DNA of 64,000 bases from Liquorilactobacillus nagelii DSM 13675 (GCF_019444005.1 NZ_CP049304.1:1364001-1428000), one strand, 5' to 3'. Positions 23,598 through 33,686 are shown, counted from the stretch's first letter. The notes: generated by a model not told the origin, from the sequence alone. Program-made: numbers and translations.

Positions 23598-24549
23598 TCT
23601 CTTCTCCTGTATAACTTGCTGCAATTGCATCAAGCTTCTTAATATAAGCGGGGATTCCACTTTCATCAGCCATAACTGCTCCGCTAGCTAATGGATGCCC
23701 GCCGCCATGGTATTCTTTGGCTAATTCATTAATAATCGGGCCCTTTGAACGAATTCTTAATCGAAAACTATGATCTTTTTGCTGCACAATGATCGTCCAG
23801 CACTTAACTCCGATTATTTTACCGGGCAATGGAACAATTGGAGCCGTTCCCTCATCCTTTAAGGCAAACTTTTCCATAATTTCTCGAGTCAAAACAATAT
23901 AGGCTGCCTGATGTTCAGTAATTTGCATATTTTGATAGACATAAGCAGCTAAGCGTGCCACTGGTAATGAAATATCATCTAATTTGCGATTAACTGCTGA
24001 TTGATCAAAATCATATTCCATCAGCTGAGCTGCTACCCGCATTGTATGCGGTGTTGTTGCATCATACATAAAACGTCCAGTATCACCAATAATTCCCGCA
24101 TAAAGCATTTTTGCAGCCGCTGCTGTTAATTGAAGCTTTTCAACGGCATTTACAAAATCCACTATCATCTCCGAACAACTTGAAGCATCCGCTTTGACCC
24201 AACATAAATCACCATAGGGATCCTCGTTAGGATGATGGTCAATTTTAATTAAAAACTTTCCTTGTTTATACAGCTGACCATCTACTCGAGGTTGATTAGC
24301 TGTATCGGTAACGATCACCAAAGCATTTTGATAAATTTGTGGGTCAATTTCCACGGGTTGATTAATCCATTTGAGTCCATGAATATTTTCACCAACTGCA
24401 TAAATCTTTTTTTCTGGAAAAGCTGTTTGCAAAACTTCTGCTAATCCGCCTTGAGAACCATAGGCATCAGGATCTGGACGCTGATGTCGATGAATAATAA
24501 TAGTGGAAAATTCTACAATTTTCTTAAAAATCTCCTGTTCAATAGCCAC
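23590..24549 (-). CDS. nrnA: Oligoribonuclease / pAp phosphatase NrnA
   Basis: The 319-residue DHH-family phosphoesterase has HRHQRPDPDAYGSQ (first metal site), VTDTAN, IDHHPNED (the DHH motif) and the C-terminal DHHA1 signature GGGHPLASGA. NrnA degrades nano-RNA and dephosphorylates 3'-phosphoadenosine 5'-phosphate. It overlaps the downstream helicase gene and follows the UPF0173 hydrolase gene by 12 bases, forming a likely RNA-turnover operon. Confidence 0.92.
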   Translation of the reverse strand: MAIEQEIFKKIVEFSTIIIHRHQRPDPDAYGSQGGLAEVLQTAFPEKKIYAVGENIHGLKWINQPVEIDPQIYQNALVIVTDTANQPRVDGQLYKQGKFLIKIDHHPNEDPYGDLCWVKADASSCSEMIVDFVNAVEKLQLTAAAAKMLYAGIIGDTGRFMYDATTPHTMRVAAQLMEYDFDQSAVNRKLDDISLPVARLAAYVYQNMQITEHQAAYIVLTREIMEKFALKDEGTAPIVPLPGKIIGVKCWTIIVQQKDHSFRLRIRSKGPIINELAKEYHGGGHPLASGAVMADESGIPAYIKKLDAIAASYTGEEND

Positions 24550-24561
24550 TTTAATTGCTCC

Positions 24562-25245
24562 TTAAAATTTAAAAGTTTCGCCAATCTGGACATTTAGTCC
24601 AGTATCAGCAGGTAACTGTTGTAAAAAAGCCTGAACATCTTGTTGAATTGGTGGAAAAGTATTGAAATGTGTCGGTAATACCTGTTTCGCCTTAACAAAT
24701 TCAGCTGCAAGTAAGGCATCTTGGGGGCCCATTGTAAAATGATCCCCAATTGGCAAACATGCTAAATCAACACCATGACCATGATTGATTAATTTCATAT
24801 CTGAAAATAAGCAGGTATCACCAGCAACATAAATTACGCGGTGATCCAGATGCAATTCAAAGCCAGCAGCTGCACCTAATGGTAAAGAGTTACCATTAGG
24901 TTGTGGCAATGCCGATGTATGCCAGGCTGGTACCATTTTAAAACTACCAAATTCAGTTACAACACTACCACCATAATTGATACCAATTGTTTCCAAACCT
25001 TGCTGTTGCAAATAATTGGCCAGTTCAGCAATTGCAATTACGACCGCATGACTTTGCTGAGCAATTTTAATCGTATCACCAACATGATCTGCATGAGCGT
25101 GAGTTAATAAAATATAATTTGGCTGACAATCCGCTACTTTTAAATCGGTTTGGGGATTACCTGTAATGAACGGATCAATTAAGATTTTCTGTTTGCTTGC
25201 AGTAATAAATTCTAAAACTGCATGACCATGCCAAATTCCCTTCAT
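24562..25245 (-). CDS. Metal-dependent hydrolase, UPF0173 family
   Basis: The 227-residue metallo-beta-lactamase-fold protein has THAHADHVGD (HxHxDH), the third metal-ligand histidine in AWHTSALP, VAGDTCLFSDM and a C-terminal PTHFNTFPP, all typical of UPF0173. The substrate is unknown. The ATG (MKGIWHGHAVLEF) is placed six bases after AGGTGG; ten extra codons upstream are unlikely. First gene of the hydrolase-nrnA-helicase operon. Confidence 0.9.
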   Translation of the reverse strand: MKGIWHGHAVLEFITASKQKILIDPFITGNPQTDLKVADCQPNYILLTHAHADHVGDTIKIAQQSHAVVIAIAELANYLQQQGLETIGINYGGSVVTEFGSFKMVPAWHTSALPQPNGNSLPLGAAAGFELHLDHRVIYVAGDTCLFSDMKLINHGHGVDLACLPIGDHFTMGPQDALLAAEFVKAKQVLPTHFNTFPPIQQDVQAFLQQLPADTGLNVQIGETFKF

Positions 25246-25327
25246 TTTGTTCCACCTGCCCTTTTGTTTACTCATATAGTCTAGTATACTGATATTTTTA
25301 ATTAATTACAAAAAGAAGTGTATTGAT

Positions 25328-25370
25328 AAAAAAGTAGGCCACAACAAACCAAATGTTCGTTGCAACCTAC
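25328..25370 (-). terminator. Terminator of zwf
   Basis: A wobble-rich 16-bp minus-strand stem (arms 25355-25370 and 25334-25349; core CAAC/GTTG and GTAGG/CCTAC) followed by six T residues. Confidence 0.75.
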
Positions 25371-25427
25371 TTGCAGTAATATGCTAAACAAAACTAGCAT
25401 AAAAATCAATTTTTAATAACTAATTCA

Positions 25428-26870
25428 TTAATAAATCCAGTGGCGATGATCGATGGCCAACAGTTCATCAGCTTGTTTGGGACCCATCGAACCACAAGGA
25501 TATTCCACCAATGGTTGTTGACTATTATCCCAAGCTTGACGAATCGCATCGACAAACTTCCATGAATATGCTACTTCTTCCCAGTGAGTGAAATTGGTTG
25601 CGTCTCCAGCTAAAGCATCCAACAGCAACTTTTCATAAGCTTCTGCAATCTGCTGACCGTTACGATTTTCCGGTGACAAATCAAGTTGTTGCTCTTGGAG
25701 CTGATAGCCTTGACCAATTTTTTTGACATTAACCTGCAAGCTGACTTTACCTTCTGGTTCCACTTTAATCGTCAAAATGTTGTCCGCTAAATTTTGATCC
25801 GCAAAAATATTGCCTGGGACAGGTTTAAAAATAACATCAATTCGTGTCGCTTTTTGTCGCAGACGCTTGCCAGTCCGAATATAAATTGGTACTCCAGCAA
25901 AGTTCTCACTGGCAACTTTCAACTTTCCAGCCACAAAAGTTTCTGTTTGTGAATCCGATGCAATCTGATCTTCTTGCCGATAGCCCTTCAAGCCATTAGC
26001 TGCTTGATATTGAGCCCGCACAAAATTTTCTGCCACTTCCTGTGGTTGATAGACTTTAAGTGCTTTCAGAGCACAGATCTTTTCGCGCCGAATATCAGCT
26101 TCACTGTAAGTCGTTGGCATTTTCATTGTCAATAAAGAAACAATTTGCAAAATGTGGTTTTGCACCATATCTCGTAAAGCACCAGCAGTTTCATAGTACC
26201 CAGCTCGTTCCTCAACCCCAAGCGATTCACTAAGCGTAATTTGTAAATTATCAATATAACGATTATTCCACAGAGAATTGAATATATTATTGCCAAATCT
26301 AATTGCTAAAATATTTTGGACCATTTCTTTGCCCAAATAATGATCAATTCGGAAAACATCGTCTTCGCTGAAGTACTTACTAATTGATTGATTCAGTTCA
26401 GCGGCACTTTGATAATCATGTCCAAATGGTTTTTCAATAATTACTCGATTGTATCCATCTGCTGTCACTATCTCCTGTGACTTCAAATGTTGAGCAATTG
26501 TACCAAAAAAGCGCGGAGACATCGCTAAATAAAACAAGCGATTGCCACCAATTTGATATTTTTTATCTAATTTTTGAGCCAATTTTTTTAAAGTCACATA
26601 ATGCTCAGTGTCATTCACATTGTGTGATTGATAATAAAAATGCGCCGCAAATTTTTTGGCCGCTGTCGTATCTTGTTCTGGCAAAGACTCACAAACAACT
26701 GCTTGAAAATGCTGATCTGTCCACGGTCGCCGCGCAGTGCCGATTACGGCGAAATGTTCATTAATAATACCTTTTTGATAGAGGGCAAATAAAGCCGGAT
26801 AAAGCTTGCGCTTAGCCAAATCCCCAGTTCCTCCAAAGATAATAAAGAGTGCTTGTTGTTTTGTACTCAT
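25428..26870 (-). CDS. zwf: Glucose-6-phosphate 1-dehydrogenase
   Basis: The enzyme oxidises glucose 6-phosphate to 6-phosphogluconolactone with NADP, the entry to the pentose phosphate or phosphoketolase route. The N-terminus has the dinucleotide motif FGGTGDLAKRKLYPALF, and the active site RIDHYLGKEMVQN and substrate-binding EKPFGHD are intact. The start MSTKQQALFII matches family length (480 residues); an ATG seven codons upstream, after a weaker AAGAGA, is an alternative. It is transcribed alone. Confidence 0.95.
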   Translation of the reverse strand: MSTKQQALFIIFGGTGDLAKRKLYPALFALYQKGIINEHFAVIGTARRPWTDQHFQAVVCESLPEQDTTAAKKFAAHFYYQSHNVNDTEHYVTLKKLAQKLDKKYQIGGNRLFYLAMSPRFFGTIAQHLKSQEIVTADGYNRVIIEKPFGHDYQSAAELNQSISKYFSEDDVFRIDHYLGKEMVQNILAIRFGNNIFNSLWNNRYIDNLQITLSESLGVEERAGYYETAGALRDMVQNHILQIVSLLTMKMPTTYSEADIRREKICALKALKVYQPQEVAENFVRAQYQAANGLKGYRQEDQIASDSQTETFVAGKLKVASENFAGVPIYIRTGKRLRQKATRIDVIFKPVPGNIFADQNLADNILTIKVEPEGKVSLQVNVKKIGQGYQLQEQQLDLSPENRNGQQIAEAYEKLLLDALAGDATNFTHWEEVAYSWKFVDAIRQAWDNSQQPLVEYPCGSMGPKQADELLAIDHRHWIY

Positions 26871-26992
26871 CTTTAGCTGCACCACTTTCATTTATTCTCT
26901 TGATTTTCTTGTTGATACTAACTCTAAGTTTACTTGTCTAGACAGTAATTAACAAGTATCACGAATAAAATTATTAGTTAGTCGCTATTAAA

Positions 26993-27751
26993 TTAAATTA
27001 AATGAACTCCTTTATCAACATAAATTGTGTCACCAACCACTCCAGTTGCTAAATCACTGACTAAAAATGCTGCTGTGTTGCCAATTTCTTCAGTTGTCAC
27101 TGATTTTCCATCAACTGTTCTTTCTTCTGACATTTTTAACAATTCCCCGTGATCTTTAACTCCAGTAACTGCCAAAGTTTTGACTGCTCCAGCTGAAATT
27201 GCATTTACTCGAACCCCGTATTTAGCCATATCACGAGCTAAATAACGAACATTGGCTTCCAAAGCAGCTTTAGCTACTCCCATTACATTATAATTTGGAA
27301 TTGCTCTTTCTGAACCAAAGTAAGTTAAAGTAACGATGCTACCAGGATTTTTCAACAGTGGTTGAGCATGCTTGGCTACAGCTAACAAAGAATAAGCCGA
27401 AATATCCTGCGCTAAAGCATATCCCTGACGTGAAGTATTCATAATATCACCAGCTAATTCGTCTTTGTTGGCAAATGCAATTGCATGAACTAAACCATCA
27501 ATCTTGCCAAATTTTTCTTTGATTTCATTAAAAGCTGTCTTTAAACTGTCATCACTAGCAACATCACATTCAACTAAGTGTGATTCATCAGTGACTAATT
27601 TTTTAATACTTTTTTTCATTCTCTGGTTCTGATAAGTATAGATCACTTCAGCACCATTAGCGGTCATCGCTTGGGCACACCCCCAAGCAATACTGCGTTT
27701 ATTGGCAACCCCCATGATTAAAATTTTTTTATTTTTAAGTAAATCGCTCAT
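26993..27751 (-). CDS. fabI: Enoyl-ACP reductase (NADH), FabI
   Basis: The 252-residue atypical short-chain dehydrogenase reduces the enoyl-ACP double bond in the last step of each elongation cycle. FabI traits are GVANKRSIAWG at the N-terminus, TYFGSERAIPNYNVMGVAKAALEA with the catalytic Tyr and Lys (Y-x6-K), and a divergent TDEEL-like C-terminus (VVGDTIYVDKGVHLI). FabI is the triclosan/isoniazid-type target. It is the last gene of the fatty-acid operon, 24 bases after accA. Confidence 0.95.
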   Translation of the reverse strand: MSDLLKNKKILIMGVANKRSIAWGCAQAMTANGAEVIYTYQNQRMKKSIKKLVTDESHLVECDVASDDSLKTAFNEIKEKFGKIDGLVHAIAFANKDELAGDIMNTSRQGYALAQDISAYSLLAVAKHAQPLLKNPGSIVTLTYFGSERAIPNYNVMGVAKAALEANVRYLARDMAKYGVRVNAISAGAVKTLAVTGVKDHGELLKMSEERTVDGKSVTTEEIGNTAAFLVSDLATGVVGDTIYVDKGVHLI

Positions 27752-27775
27752 TTATTGTCAATCCTCCATCAAAAA

Positions 27776-28564
27776 TCAAAACTTACGAAAACGCAAGCGT
27801 CGTTGTTCAAGTAATTGCGTCGTTTTCAATTGTTGCAACTGCATCATTTCTGTTGTAATTGTTTTTTTAATCGCACGACAAAGGCGACGTTGTGAGTGGC
27901 TTTCTGGAATAATTCCTTCAATTATTTTCTGCTGTAGCAATTTTTCAGGCGTCAATTGCAAAACTTCTGCTGCTTCGTCAGCCCTTGAGCTATCCTTCCA
28001 TAAAATAGCCGCAAAGCCTTCAGGCGAAAGAACCGAATAAGTGCTATTTTCCAGCATCCAAACACGATCACCACAAGCTAATGCTAATGCTCCACCGCTA
28101 CCACCTTCACCATAGATAACAGAAATAATTGGTGTCGGTAATGTGCTGAACTCCAATAAGTTGCGAGCGATTGCTTCTCCCTGACCATTTTCTTCAGCAG
28201 ATTTGCCTGGATAAGCTCCTGCTGTATTAACTAAAAAAATTACTGGCCGCTGAAACTTAGCTGCTTGTTGAGCTAATCTTAAAGCTTTACGATAACCTGC
28301 TGGTTCAGGACAACCAAAATGCGTTTGCAGTTTTTCTTCTGGTGTTTGACCCTTATTGGTCGCAATTACTGTTACTGGTTGTTCGTTTAAATAGGCTAAA
28401 CCGCCAATAATTGCAGGATCATCTGCAAAGCCACGATCGCCATGAAATTCAGTAAATTCTGTAAAAATTCCTTTTAACAATACTTGAGCAGAAATCTTTT
28501 CATCGCTACGAGCCAGAGCTACAACTTGGGCTGCGGTTTTTTTTCGATCTAATAAACTAGCCAT
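27776..28564 (-). CDS. accA: Acetyl-CoA carboxylase, carboxyltransferase alpha subunit
   Basis: The 262-residue subunit forms an A2D2 carboxyltransferase with AccD and transfers CO2 from biotin to acetyl-CoA. Crotonase-fold motifs are visible: GDRGFADDPAIIGGLA, NTAGAYPGKSAEENGQGEAIARNL and GEGGSGGALALA. GGGAGG six bases before MASLLDRKK sets the start, which overlaps the accD stop by eight bases, implying translational coupling and matched subunit synthesis. Confidence 0.95.
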   Translation of the reverse strand: MASLLDRKKTAAQVVALARSDEKISAQVLLKGIFTEFTEFHGDRGFADDPAIIGGLAYLNEQPVTVIATNKGQTPEEKLQTHFGCPEPAGYRKALRLAQQAAKFQRPVIFLVNTAGAYPGKSAEENGQGEAIARNLLEFSTLPTPIISVIYGEGGSGGALALACGDRVWMLENSTYSVLSPEGFAAILWKDSSRADEAAEVLQLTPEKLLQQKIIEGIIPESHSQRRLCRAIKKTITTEMMQLQQLKTTQLLEQRRLRFRKF

Positions 28565-29414
28565 GAGCATCCTCCCTGACTTGATGAAACTTAAGCAACC
28601 ATGTCAATTGGTCTTTCAAATTTTCGCGAGCAACAATTTGATCAACGAAGCCATGCGCTTGAACCGATTCTGCATCCTGCAAATCATCAGGAATCCGTTG
28701 ACAAGTTGTTTGTTCGATTACTCGTTTTCCCGCAAAACCGATTAAAGCACGTGGCTCCGCAAGTGTAATATCAGCCTGCATCGCAAAACTAGCGGTTACC
28801 CCACCAGTTGTTGGATCGGTTAAAACGGCTATATACAATAAGCCAGCTGCTGAGTGGCGCTTAACCGCAGCAGAAACTTTTGCCATCTGCATTAGTGAAA
28901 AGATTCCTTCTTGCATTCGCGCACCACCAGAAGCTGTACATAGAATAACCGGTAATTTTTCTTGCAACGCTTTTTCAAATAAGCGGGTTAGTTTTTCTCC
29001 CGCAATAGTGCCTAATGAACCCATAATAAAATCAGGATCCATAATACCTAACATGACTAGCTGACTATTAATCACTGCTTTGCCGGTTAACACCGAATCA
29101 TTTAATTTTGTCAGTTGACGAGCTTTCTCAAGCTTTTTACTGTAATTTGGGAAATTTAACGGATCTGTTGTCGCTAAATCACTATCAAATTCTTCGAAAT
29201 GATCCGTTAGCCAGCCAAGACGCTCGCGAGCTGTAACACGAAAACCATAGTGGCAATTGGGACAAGTTTTATATTGTCCCAAATCTTTATAGTAAAAAGA
29301 TTGGTGGCATTTGGGACAGGCTTGCCATAGTCCGGATGGAACCTTTTGGCTGGCTTGCTTATCAGCTTTAATATGCTTTTGTCCCAAAGTCTTCAGTTCA
29401 TCAAATAACTGCAC
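28557..29414 (-). CDS. accD: Acetyl-CoA carboxylase, carboxyltransferase beta subunit
   Basis: The 285-residue partner of AccA has an N-terminal zinc ribbon, C33-PK-C36 and C51-PN-C54, and the crotonase-type core with TASGGARMQEGIFSLMQMAK and DPTTGGVTASFAM. The start is GTG (MQLFDELKTLGQKH), nine bases after GGGAGG and one base before the accC stop codon; the frame is open further upstream but there it only shadows accC. Confidence 0.93.
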   Translation of the reverse strand: MQLFDELKTLGQKHIKADKQASQKVPSGLWQACPKCHQSFYYKDLGQYKTCPNCHYGFRVTARERLGWLTDHFEEFDSDLATTDPLNFPNYSKKLEKARQLTKLNDSVLTGKAVINSQLVMLGIMDPDFIMGSLGTIAGEKLTRLFEKALQEKLPVILCTASGGARMQEGIFSLMQMAKVSAAVKRHSAAGLLYIAVLTDPTTGGVTASFAMQADITLAEPRALIGFAGKRVIEQTTCQRIPDDLQDAESVQAHGFVDQIVARENLKDQLTWLLKFHQVREDAHG

Positions 29415-29415
29415 T

Positions 29416-30783
29416 TTAGTCAGCCTCCCTTTTCCATCGCGGCAAAAATTCTTTTTCGAGATAATCTGTTGTAAAATTACCATCAATAAAAGTTTGATCA
29501 TTTAATAACGCTAAATGAAAATCCTGATTTGTTTGAATTCCATTGATAATCATTTCATTTAACAGTCGTTTAAGTTTTTGAATTGCAGCTGTCCGATTTT
29601 CGCCTAAAGCAATTACTTTGGCAATCATCGAATCATAGAATGGCGAAATTTTCGAGCCTGCATACAGAGCTGAATCTATTCGCATTCCTAAATTACCAAC
29701 TGGAAAATATAAATAATTGACGGTACCAACAGCTGGTCGGAAATCATGAATTGGATCTTCAGCATTAATTCGACACTCAATTGCATGCCCCTGACAGACA
29801 ACATCTTTTTGTTGATATTTCAATGACTCACCTGCAGCAATTTTGACTTGCTGCTTGACTATATCGATTCCAGTCACCATTTCTGAAACAGTATGTTCAA
29901 CCTGAATTCGCGTATTCATTTCCATAAAATAAAACTGATGTTGCTGATCCATTAAGAACTCCAAGGTACCAGTATTAATATAGTCAATCGCATTTGCTGC
30001 TTTGACCGCTGCTTCACCCAAAAACTTCCGCTGCTGATCAGTAATCATCTCACAAGGACTCTCTTCGATAACCTTTTGTTTTCCACGTTGCAAAGAACAA
30101 TCACGTTCTGGAAAATAAATCGTATTTCCCTGATGATCACGTAAAATTTGAACCTCAATATGTTTGACGTTTCCCATTACCTTTTCAACATACATTCGGC
30201 CATCACCAAAAGCATTCTGTGCTTCACGTTGCGCTTCTCCAAAAGCTTTTTCCAATTGATCCGCTTGGTCAACTCGACGAATTCCCTTACCACCACCACC
30301 AGCTGCCGCTTTCAGTAAAATTGGAAAACCAATTTTTTCAGCAATCTGTTTGGCGATTGTCACATCAGCCACAAAACCATTGCTTCCTGGAATAACGGGT
30401 ACTCCACTAGCTCGCATTTGCGAACGAGCATGAGCCTTATTCCCCATTAAATCGATAGTTTCCGAGCGTGGTCCAATAAAGGTTATCCCGCAATCCTCAC
30501 ACATTTCCACAAACCGGCTGTTTTCTGATAAAAAGCCAAATCCCGGGTGTATCGCTTGAGCACCGGTACCAACTGCAGCACTCAAAATATTGCGCATATT
30601 TAAATACGAATCTTGCGGTTTAGCCGGTCCAACACAAACAGCCTCATCAGCCAACTGAACATGAAGACTTTCTCGATCCTCTTGTGAATAAATAGCTACT
30701 GTTTTGATCCCCAGTTCTTTTAAAGAACGGATAATCCGAACCGCAATTTCACCTCGATTAGCTACGAGGACTTTGTTAAACAA
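29416..30783 (-). CDS. accC: Acetyl-CoA carboxylase, biotin carboxylase subunit
   Basis: The 455-residue enzyme carboxylates biotin on AccB using ATP and bicarbonate. N-terminal FNKVLVANRGEIAVRIIRSLKELG, ATP-grasp glycine loop AAGGGGKGIRRV, catalytic EMNTRIQVEHTVSEM and HPGFGFLSEN are all present. Length is standard. It starts 15 bases after fabZ and is followed directly by accD. Confidence 0.97.
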   Translation of the reverse strand: MFNKVLVANRGEIAVRIIRSLKELGIKTVAIYSQEDRESLHVQLADEAVCVGPAKPQDSYLNMRNILSAAVGTGAQAIHPGFGFLSENSRFVEMCEDCGITFIGPRSETIDLMGNKAHARSQMRASGVPVIPGSNGFVADVTIAKQIAEKIGFPILLKAAAGGGGKGIRRVDQADQLEKAFGEAQREAQNAFGDGRMYVEKVMGNVKHIEVQILRDHQGNTIYFPERDCSLQRGKQKVIEESPCEMITDQQRKFLGEAAVKAANAIDYINTGTLEFLMDQQHQFYFMEMNTRIQVEHTVSEMVTGIDIVKQQVKIAAGESLKYQQKDVVCQGHAIECRINAEDPIHDFRPAVGTVNYLYFPVGNLGMRIDSALYAGSKISPFYDSMIAKVIALGENRTAAIQKLKRLLNEMIINGIQTNQDFHLALLNDQTFIDGNFTTDYLEKEFLPRWKREAD

Positions 30784-30798
30784 TTAAACCACCTTACC

Positions 30799-31224
30799 TT
30801 AATCGATCATAAAAGTTAGCTCTGCGCTACAAGCTTTTTTACCGTCAACAGTTGCAACGGCTTTCCCTAATCCAACATGATTCCGGATTTTTTCAAGTTC
30901 TACTGTTAATACTAATGTATCACCTGGTCGAACAACTTTGCGGAATTTTGCATTCTTAATTCCACCGAAATATGCTGTTTTCCCCTTAAACTCTGGTAAC
31001 GATAATAATGCTACTGCACCAGTTTGAGCTAGTGCTTCAACAATTAAAACACCGGGCAAAACTGGATTCCCCGGAAAATGTCCATTAAAAACTTCTTCAT
31101 GCGCTGTTACATTTCTTAAACCAACAGCACGTTTTCCTGGTTCAAGTTCAGTAATTCGGTCAATTAAGAGCATCGGATAACGATGTGGGATAATTTTTTG
31201 AATTTGAGTAATATCCAATTCCAT
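30799..31224 (-). CDS. fabZ: 3-hydroxyacyl-ACP dehydratase FabZ (second copy)
   Basis: The 141-residue hot-dog-fold enzyme removes water from 3-hydroxyacyl-ACP. The catalytic pair H49 ([13 protein letters not shown]) and E63 ([10 protein letters not shown]) is intact. It lies between accB and accC, the usual place of the general dehydratase. A diverged paralogue opens the operon; in related lactobacilli two such copies divide dehydratase and isomerase duties, allowing unsaturated fatty acids without FabA. Confidence 0.93.
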   Translation of the reverse strand: MELDITQIQKIIPHRYPMLLIDRITELEPGKRAVGLRNVTAHEEVFNGHFPGNPVLPGVLIVEALAQTGAVALLSLPEFKGKTAYFGGIKNAKFRKVVRPGDTLVLTVELEKIRNHVGLGKAVATVDGKKACSAELTFMID

Positions 31225-31226
31225 GA

Positions 31227-31697
31227 TTAATCCTCCAATTCAAACAAGGGCTGACCGTATTCAATCAGTTCTTCATTCTTAACTAAGACACGACTAATTA
31301 CAGCCGACCGCTCGCTTTTGATTTCAGTCATTACTTTCATCGCTTCAATAACACAAACAACATCTCCAACTGCTACGCGGCTACCTACTTTAACATAAGG
31401 TTCTTTACCTGGAGCTGGCTGTAAAAAAACACTACCAACCATAGGCGCTTTGATAACATCTTTTTTTGCCGTTTGTTCAGAATTTACATTTTGATTTTCA
31501 GCACTCGCATTTGACGGATTATCTGTTGTTGAGACTTGTTTAGTCGTTTGAATCGGTTGCTGCAGCTGCTGCAGCAATTTACCTGATAATTCGTTTTTGC
31601 TTAAATGCAACTGAAAATCAGCCATTTTGATTTCAAGTTCACGACTTGGCGATTCGTTAAAATCAGCAATCAGTTTCTCAATATCTTTTAAATCCAA
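31227..31697 (-). CDS. accB: Acetyl-CoA carboxylase biotin carboxyl carrier protein
   Basis: The 156-residue carrier has an N-terminal helical region, a Gln/Ser/Thr-rich linker (~42-80) and a biotinyl domain with [11 protein letters not shown], where K121 receives biotin. The start is TTG ([13 protein letters not shown]), eight bases after GGAG and one base from the fabF stop, so translation is likely coupled to fabF. An in-frame GTG three codons upstream is an alternative. Confidence 0.93.
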   Translation of the reverse strand: MDLKDIEKLIADFNESPSRELEIKMADFQLHLSKNELSGKLLQQLQQPIQTTKQVSTTDNPSNASAENQNVNSEQTAKKDVIKAPMVGSVFLQPAPGKEPYVKVGSRVAVGDVVCVIEAMKVMTEIKSERSAVISRVLVKNEELIEYGQPLFELED

Positions 31698-31698
31698 A

Positions 31699-32934
31699 TT
31701 ATTCACTCCATTTTTTAAATGCCAGCACAGCATTATGTCCACCAAAGCCTAGTGAATTGCTAAGGGCATATTCAACTTCGGCAGATTCACCATGATCAGC
31801 GCGAACTAATTGTACTTGACAATCCGGGTCTTGTTGCGTTAAGCCGACATTTGGCGGCAATTCTTGTTTTTGTAAAGCTGCAACGGTAATTACTGCCTCA
31901 ATTGCTCCAGCGGCCCCCAACAAATGACCAGTCATACTTTTCGTGCTGCTGACCTTGACTGGACTTTCACTGCCAAAAACTAAGTTAATTGCTTTGGATT
32001 CACCAACATCATTGGCATGTGTGGCTGTTCCATGAGCATTGATATAGTCAACCTGAGCTGGTTTAATTTCAGCTTCAGCAATCGCCTGTTCCATTGCTCT
32101 CGCAGCTCCCTCACCACTTGGATCAGGAGCCGTAATATGGTATGCATCACAAGTACTGCCATATCCAACAATTTCGCCGAGGATTTCAGCTCCACGACTT
32201 TGGGCATGTTCAAAACTTTCTAACACTAAAGTAGCAGCACCTTCACCCATGACAAATCCAGAACGATCTTCATCAAACGGTAATGAAGCTCGTTTAGGGT
32301 CGCTTTCTTTCGAAAGAGCAGTTAAAGCTGCAAAGCCAGCAATTCCGATTTCATTAACAGAAGCTTCTGCTCCACCAGTCAGCATAACCTTAGCTCGGCC
32401 TTCTTTAATTTGCCGATAAGCTTCACCAATCGCATTGGTGCCCGATGAACAAGCGGTCACAATTGCAGTACAAATATTTTTTGCTTGAAAACGCATTGCA
32501 ATGTTACCAGCTGCCATATTAACAATCGACGTTGGAACAAACATTGGCGAAACCCGTTCAGGCCCTTTAGTATGCATTTTAATTACTTGATTTTGAATGG
32601 TAGTTAACCCACCAATCCCTGATCCATAAATCACTCCTAAATCATAAGCATCAGTATTCTTTTCATTAATGCCAGCTTGTTCAACCGCTGCTACTGCTGA
32701 ATCAACCGCATACTGCGAAAAAAGATCCATTCGTCGAGCGGCTTTTTTACCCACTCTTTTTTGAGCATCAAAGTCTTTAACTTCAGCTGCAACAGTAATA
32801 CCTGTTTCAGTTGCATCAAATTTTGTAATTGGAGCAATCCCAATTTTGCCAGCAAAAATATTATTCAAAAAACTTTCTGTATCATTGCCAACCGGAGTAA
32901 CTGCACCCATTCCGGTAATTACTACTCTACTCAT
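31699..32934 (-). CDS. fabF: 3-oxoacyl-ACP synthase II
   Basis: The 411-residue elongating condensing enzyme joins malonyl-ACP to acyl-ACP. The Cys-His-His triad is visible: VTACSSGTNAIGEAYR, NAHGTATHANDVGE and KSMTGHLLGAAGAIEA, with the C-terminal SNSLGFGGHNAVLAF. It starts ten bases after fabG in the operon. Confidence 0.97.
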   Translation of the reverse strand: MSRVVITGMGAVTPVGNDTESFLNNIFAGKIGIAPITKFDATETGITVAAEVKDFDAQKRVGKKAARRMDLFSQYAVDSAVAAVEQAGINEKNTDAYDLGVIYGSGIGGLTTIQNQVIKMHTKGPERVSPMFVPTSIVNMAAGNIAMRFQAKNICTAIVTACSSGTNAIGEAYRQIKEGRAKVMLTGGAEASVNEIGIAGFAALTALSKESDPKRASLPFDEDRSGFVMGEGAATLVLESFEHAQSRGAEILGEIVGYGSTCDAYHITAPDPSGEGAARAMEQAIAEAEIKPAQVDYINAHGTATHANDVGESKAINLVFGSESPVKVSSTKSMTGHLLGAAGAIEAVITVAALQKQELPPNVGLTQQDPDCQVQLVRADHGESAEVEYALSNSLGFGGHNAVLAFKKWSE

Positions 32935-32944
32935 GAAAAGCCTC

Positions 32945-33676
32945 CTAAATCGTCATTCCACCATCAATTGTCAAAACTTCGCCAGTAATGTAATCATTTT
33001 GGGCTAAGAAAACGGCTGCTTGAGCAACTTCTTCAGGCAAACCAAAACGTCCTAAGGGAATTTGTTGTTTTATCTGTTCTTTAACCTTATCGCTCAAAAC
33101 ATCAGTCATTGAGCTTTTAATCATCCCTGGAGCAATAGCATTGCAACGCACATGCCGCATAGCTCCTTCTTGGGCAATTGTTTTGGTCAAACCAATCACA
33201 CCAGCCTTACTGGCAGCATAATTAGCTTGACCAATATTCCCATGAACACCAACTATACTGGCTAAATTAATAACTACTCCCGCTCGTTGGCGATACATTC
33301 GCTTTAAAATTCCGCGAGTTAAACTAAAAGTACCAATTAAATTAGTATCAATTACCTGACGAAAATCTTCATCTTTCATGCCAATCATTAGTTTATCTTT
33401 GGTAATCCCAGCATTGTTAATTAAAACATCAATGTTGGTTGCTTTTTCTTTAAGCTCGCTCAACATCTTTTTAATTGCCGCACTGTCTGAAATATCACCT
33501 AGAATAACTTGACATTCTACTTGATAAGATTTGATCTGCTCAATTAGTTCTGCTGGAATTTCATGACGGGCATTTAAAATCAGATTACTACCTGCCTTAG
33601 CAAAGGCCAAGGCAGTTTGGGCCCCAATTCCGCGCGAACTACCAGTCACAAAAACTGTCTTGCCTGTTAAATCCAT
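32945..33676 (-). CDS. fabG: 3-oxoacyl-ACP reductase
   Basis: The 243-residue short-chain dehydrogenase reduces 3-oxoacyl-ACP with NADPH. The cofactor loop TGSSRGIGAQTALAF, NNAGITKDKL and the catalytic YAASKAG (Y-x3-K) with upstream NLASIVG are present, and the C-terminus DYITGEVLTIDGGM is typical of FabG. It lies between fabD and fabF. Confidence 0.97.
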   Translation of the reverse strand: MDLTGKTVFVTGSSRGIGAQTALAFAKAGSNLILNARHEIPAELIEQIKSYQVECQVILGDISDSAAIKKMLSELKEKATNIDVLINNAGITKDKLMIGMKDEDFRQVIDTNLIGTFSLTRGILKRMYRQRAGVVINLASIVGVHGNIGQANYAASKAGVIGLTKTIAQEGAMRHVRCNAIAPGMIKSSMTDVLSDKVKEQIKQQIPLGRFGLPEEVAQAAVFLAQNDYITGEVLTIDGGMTI

Positions 33677-33686
33677 AATTACTTCC

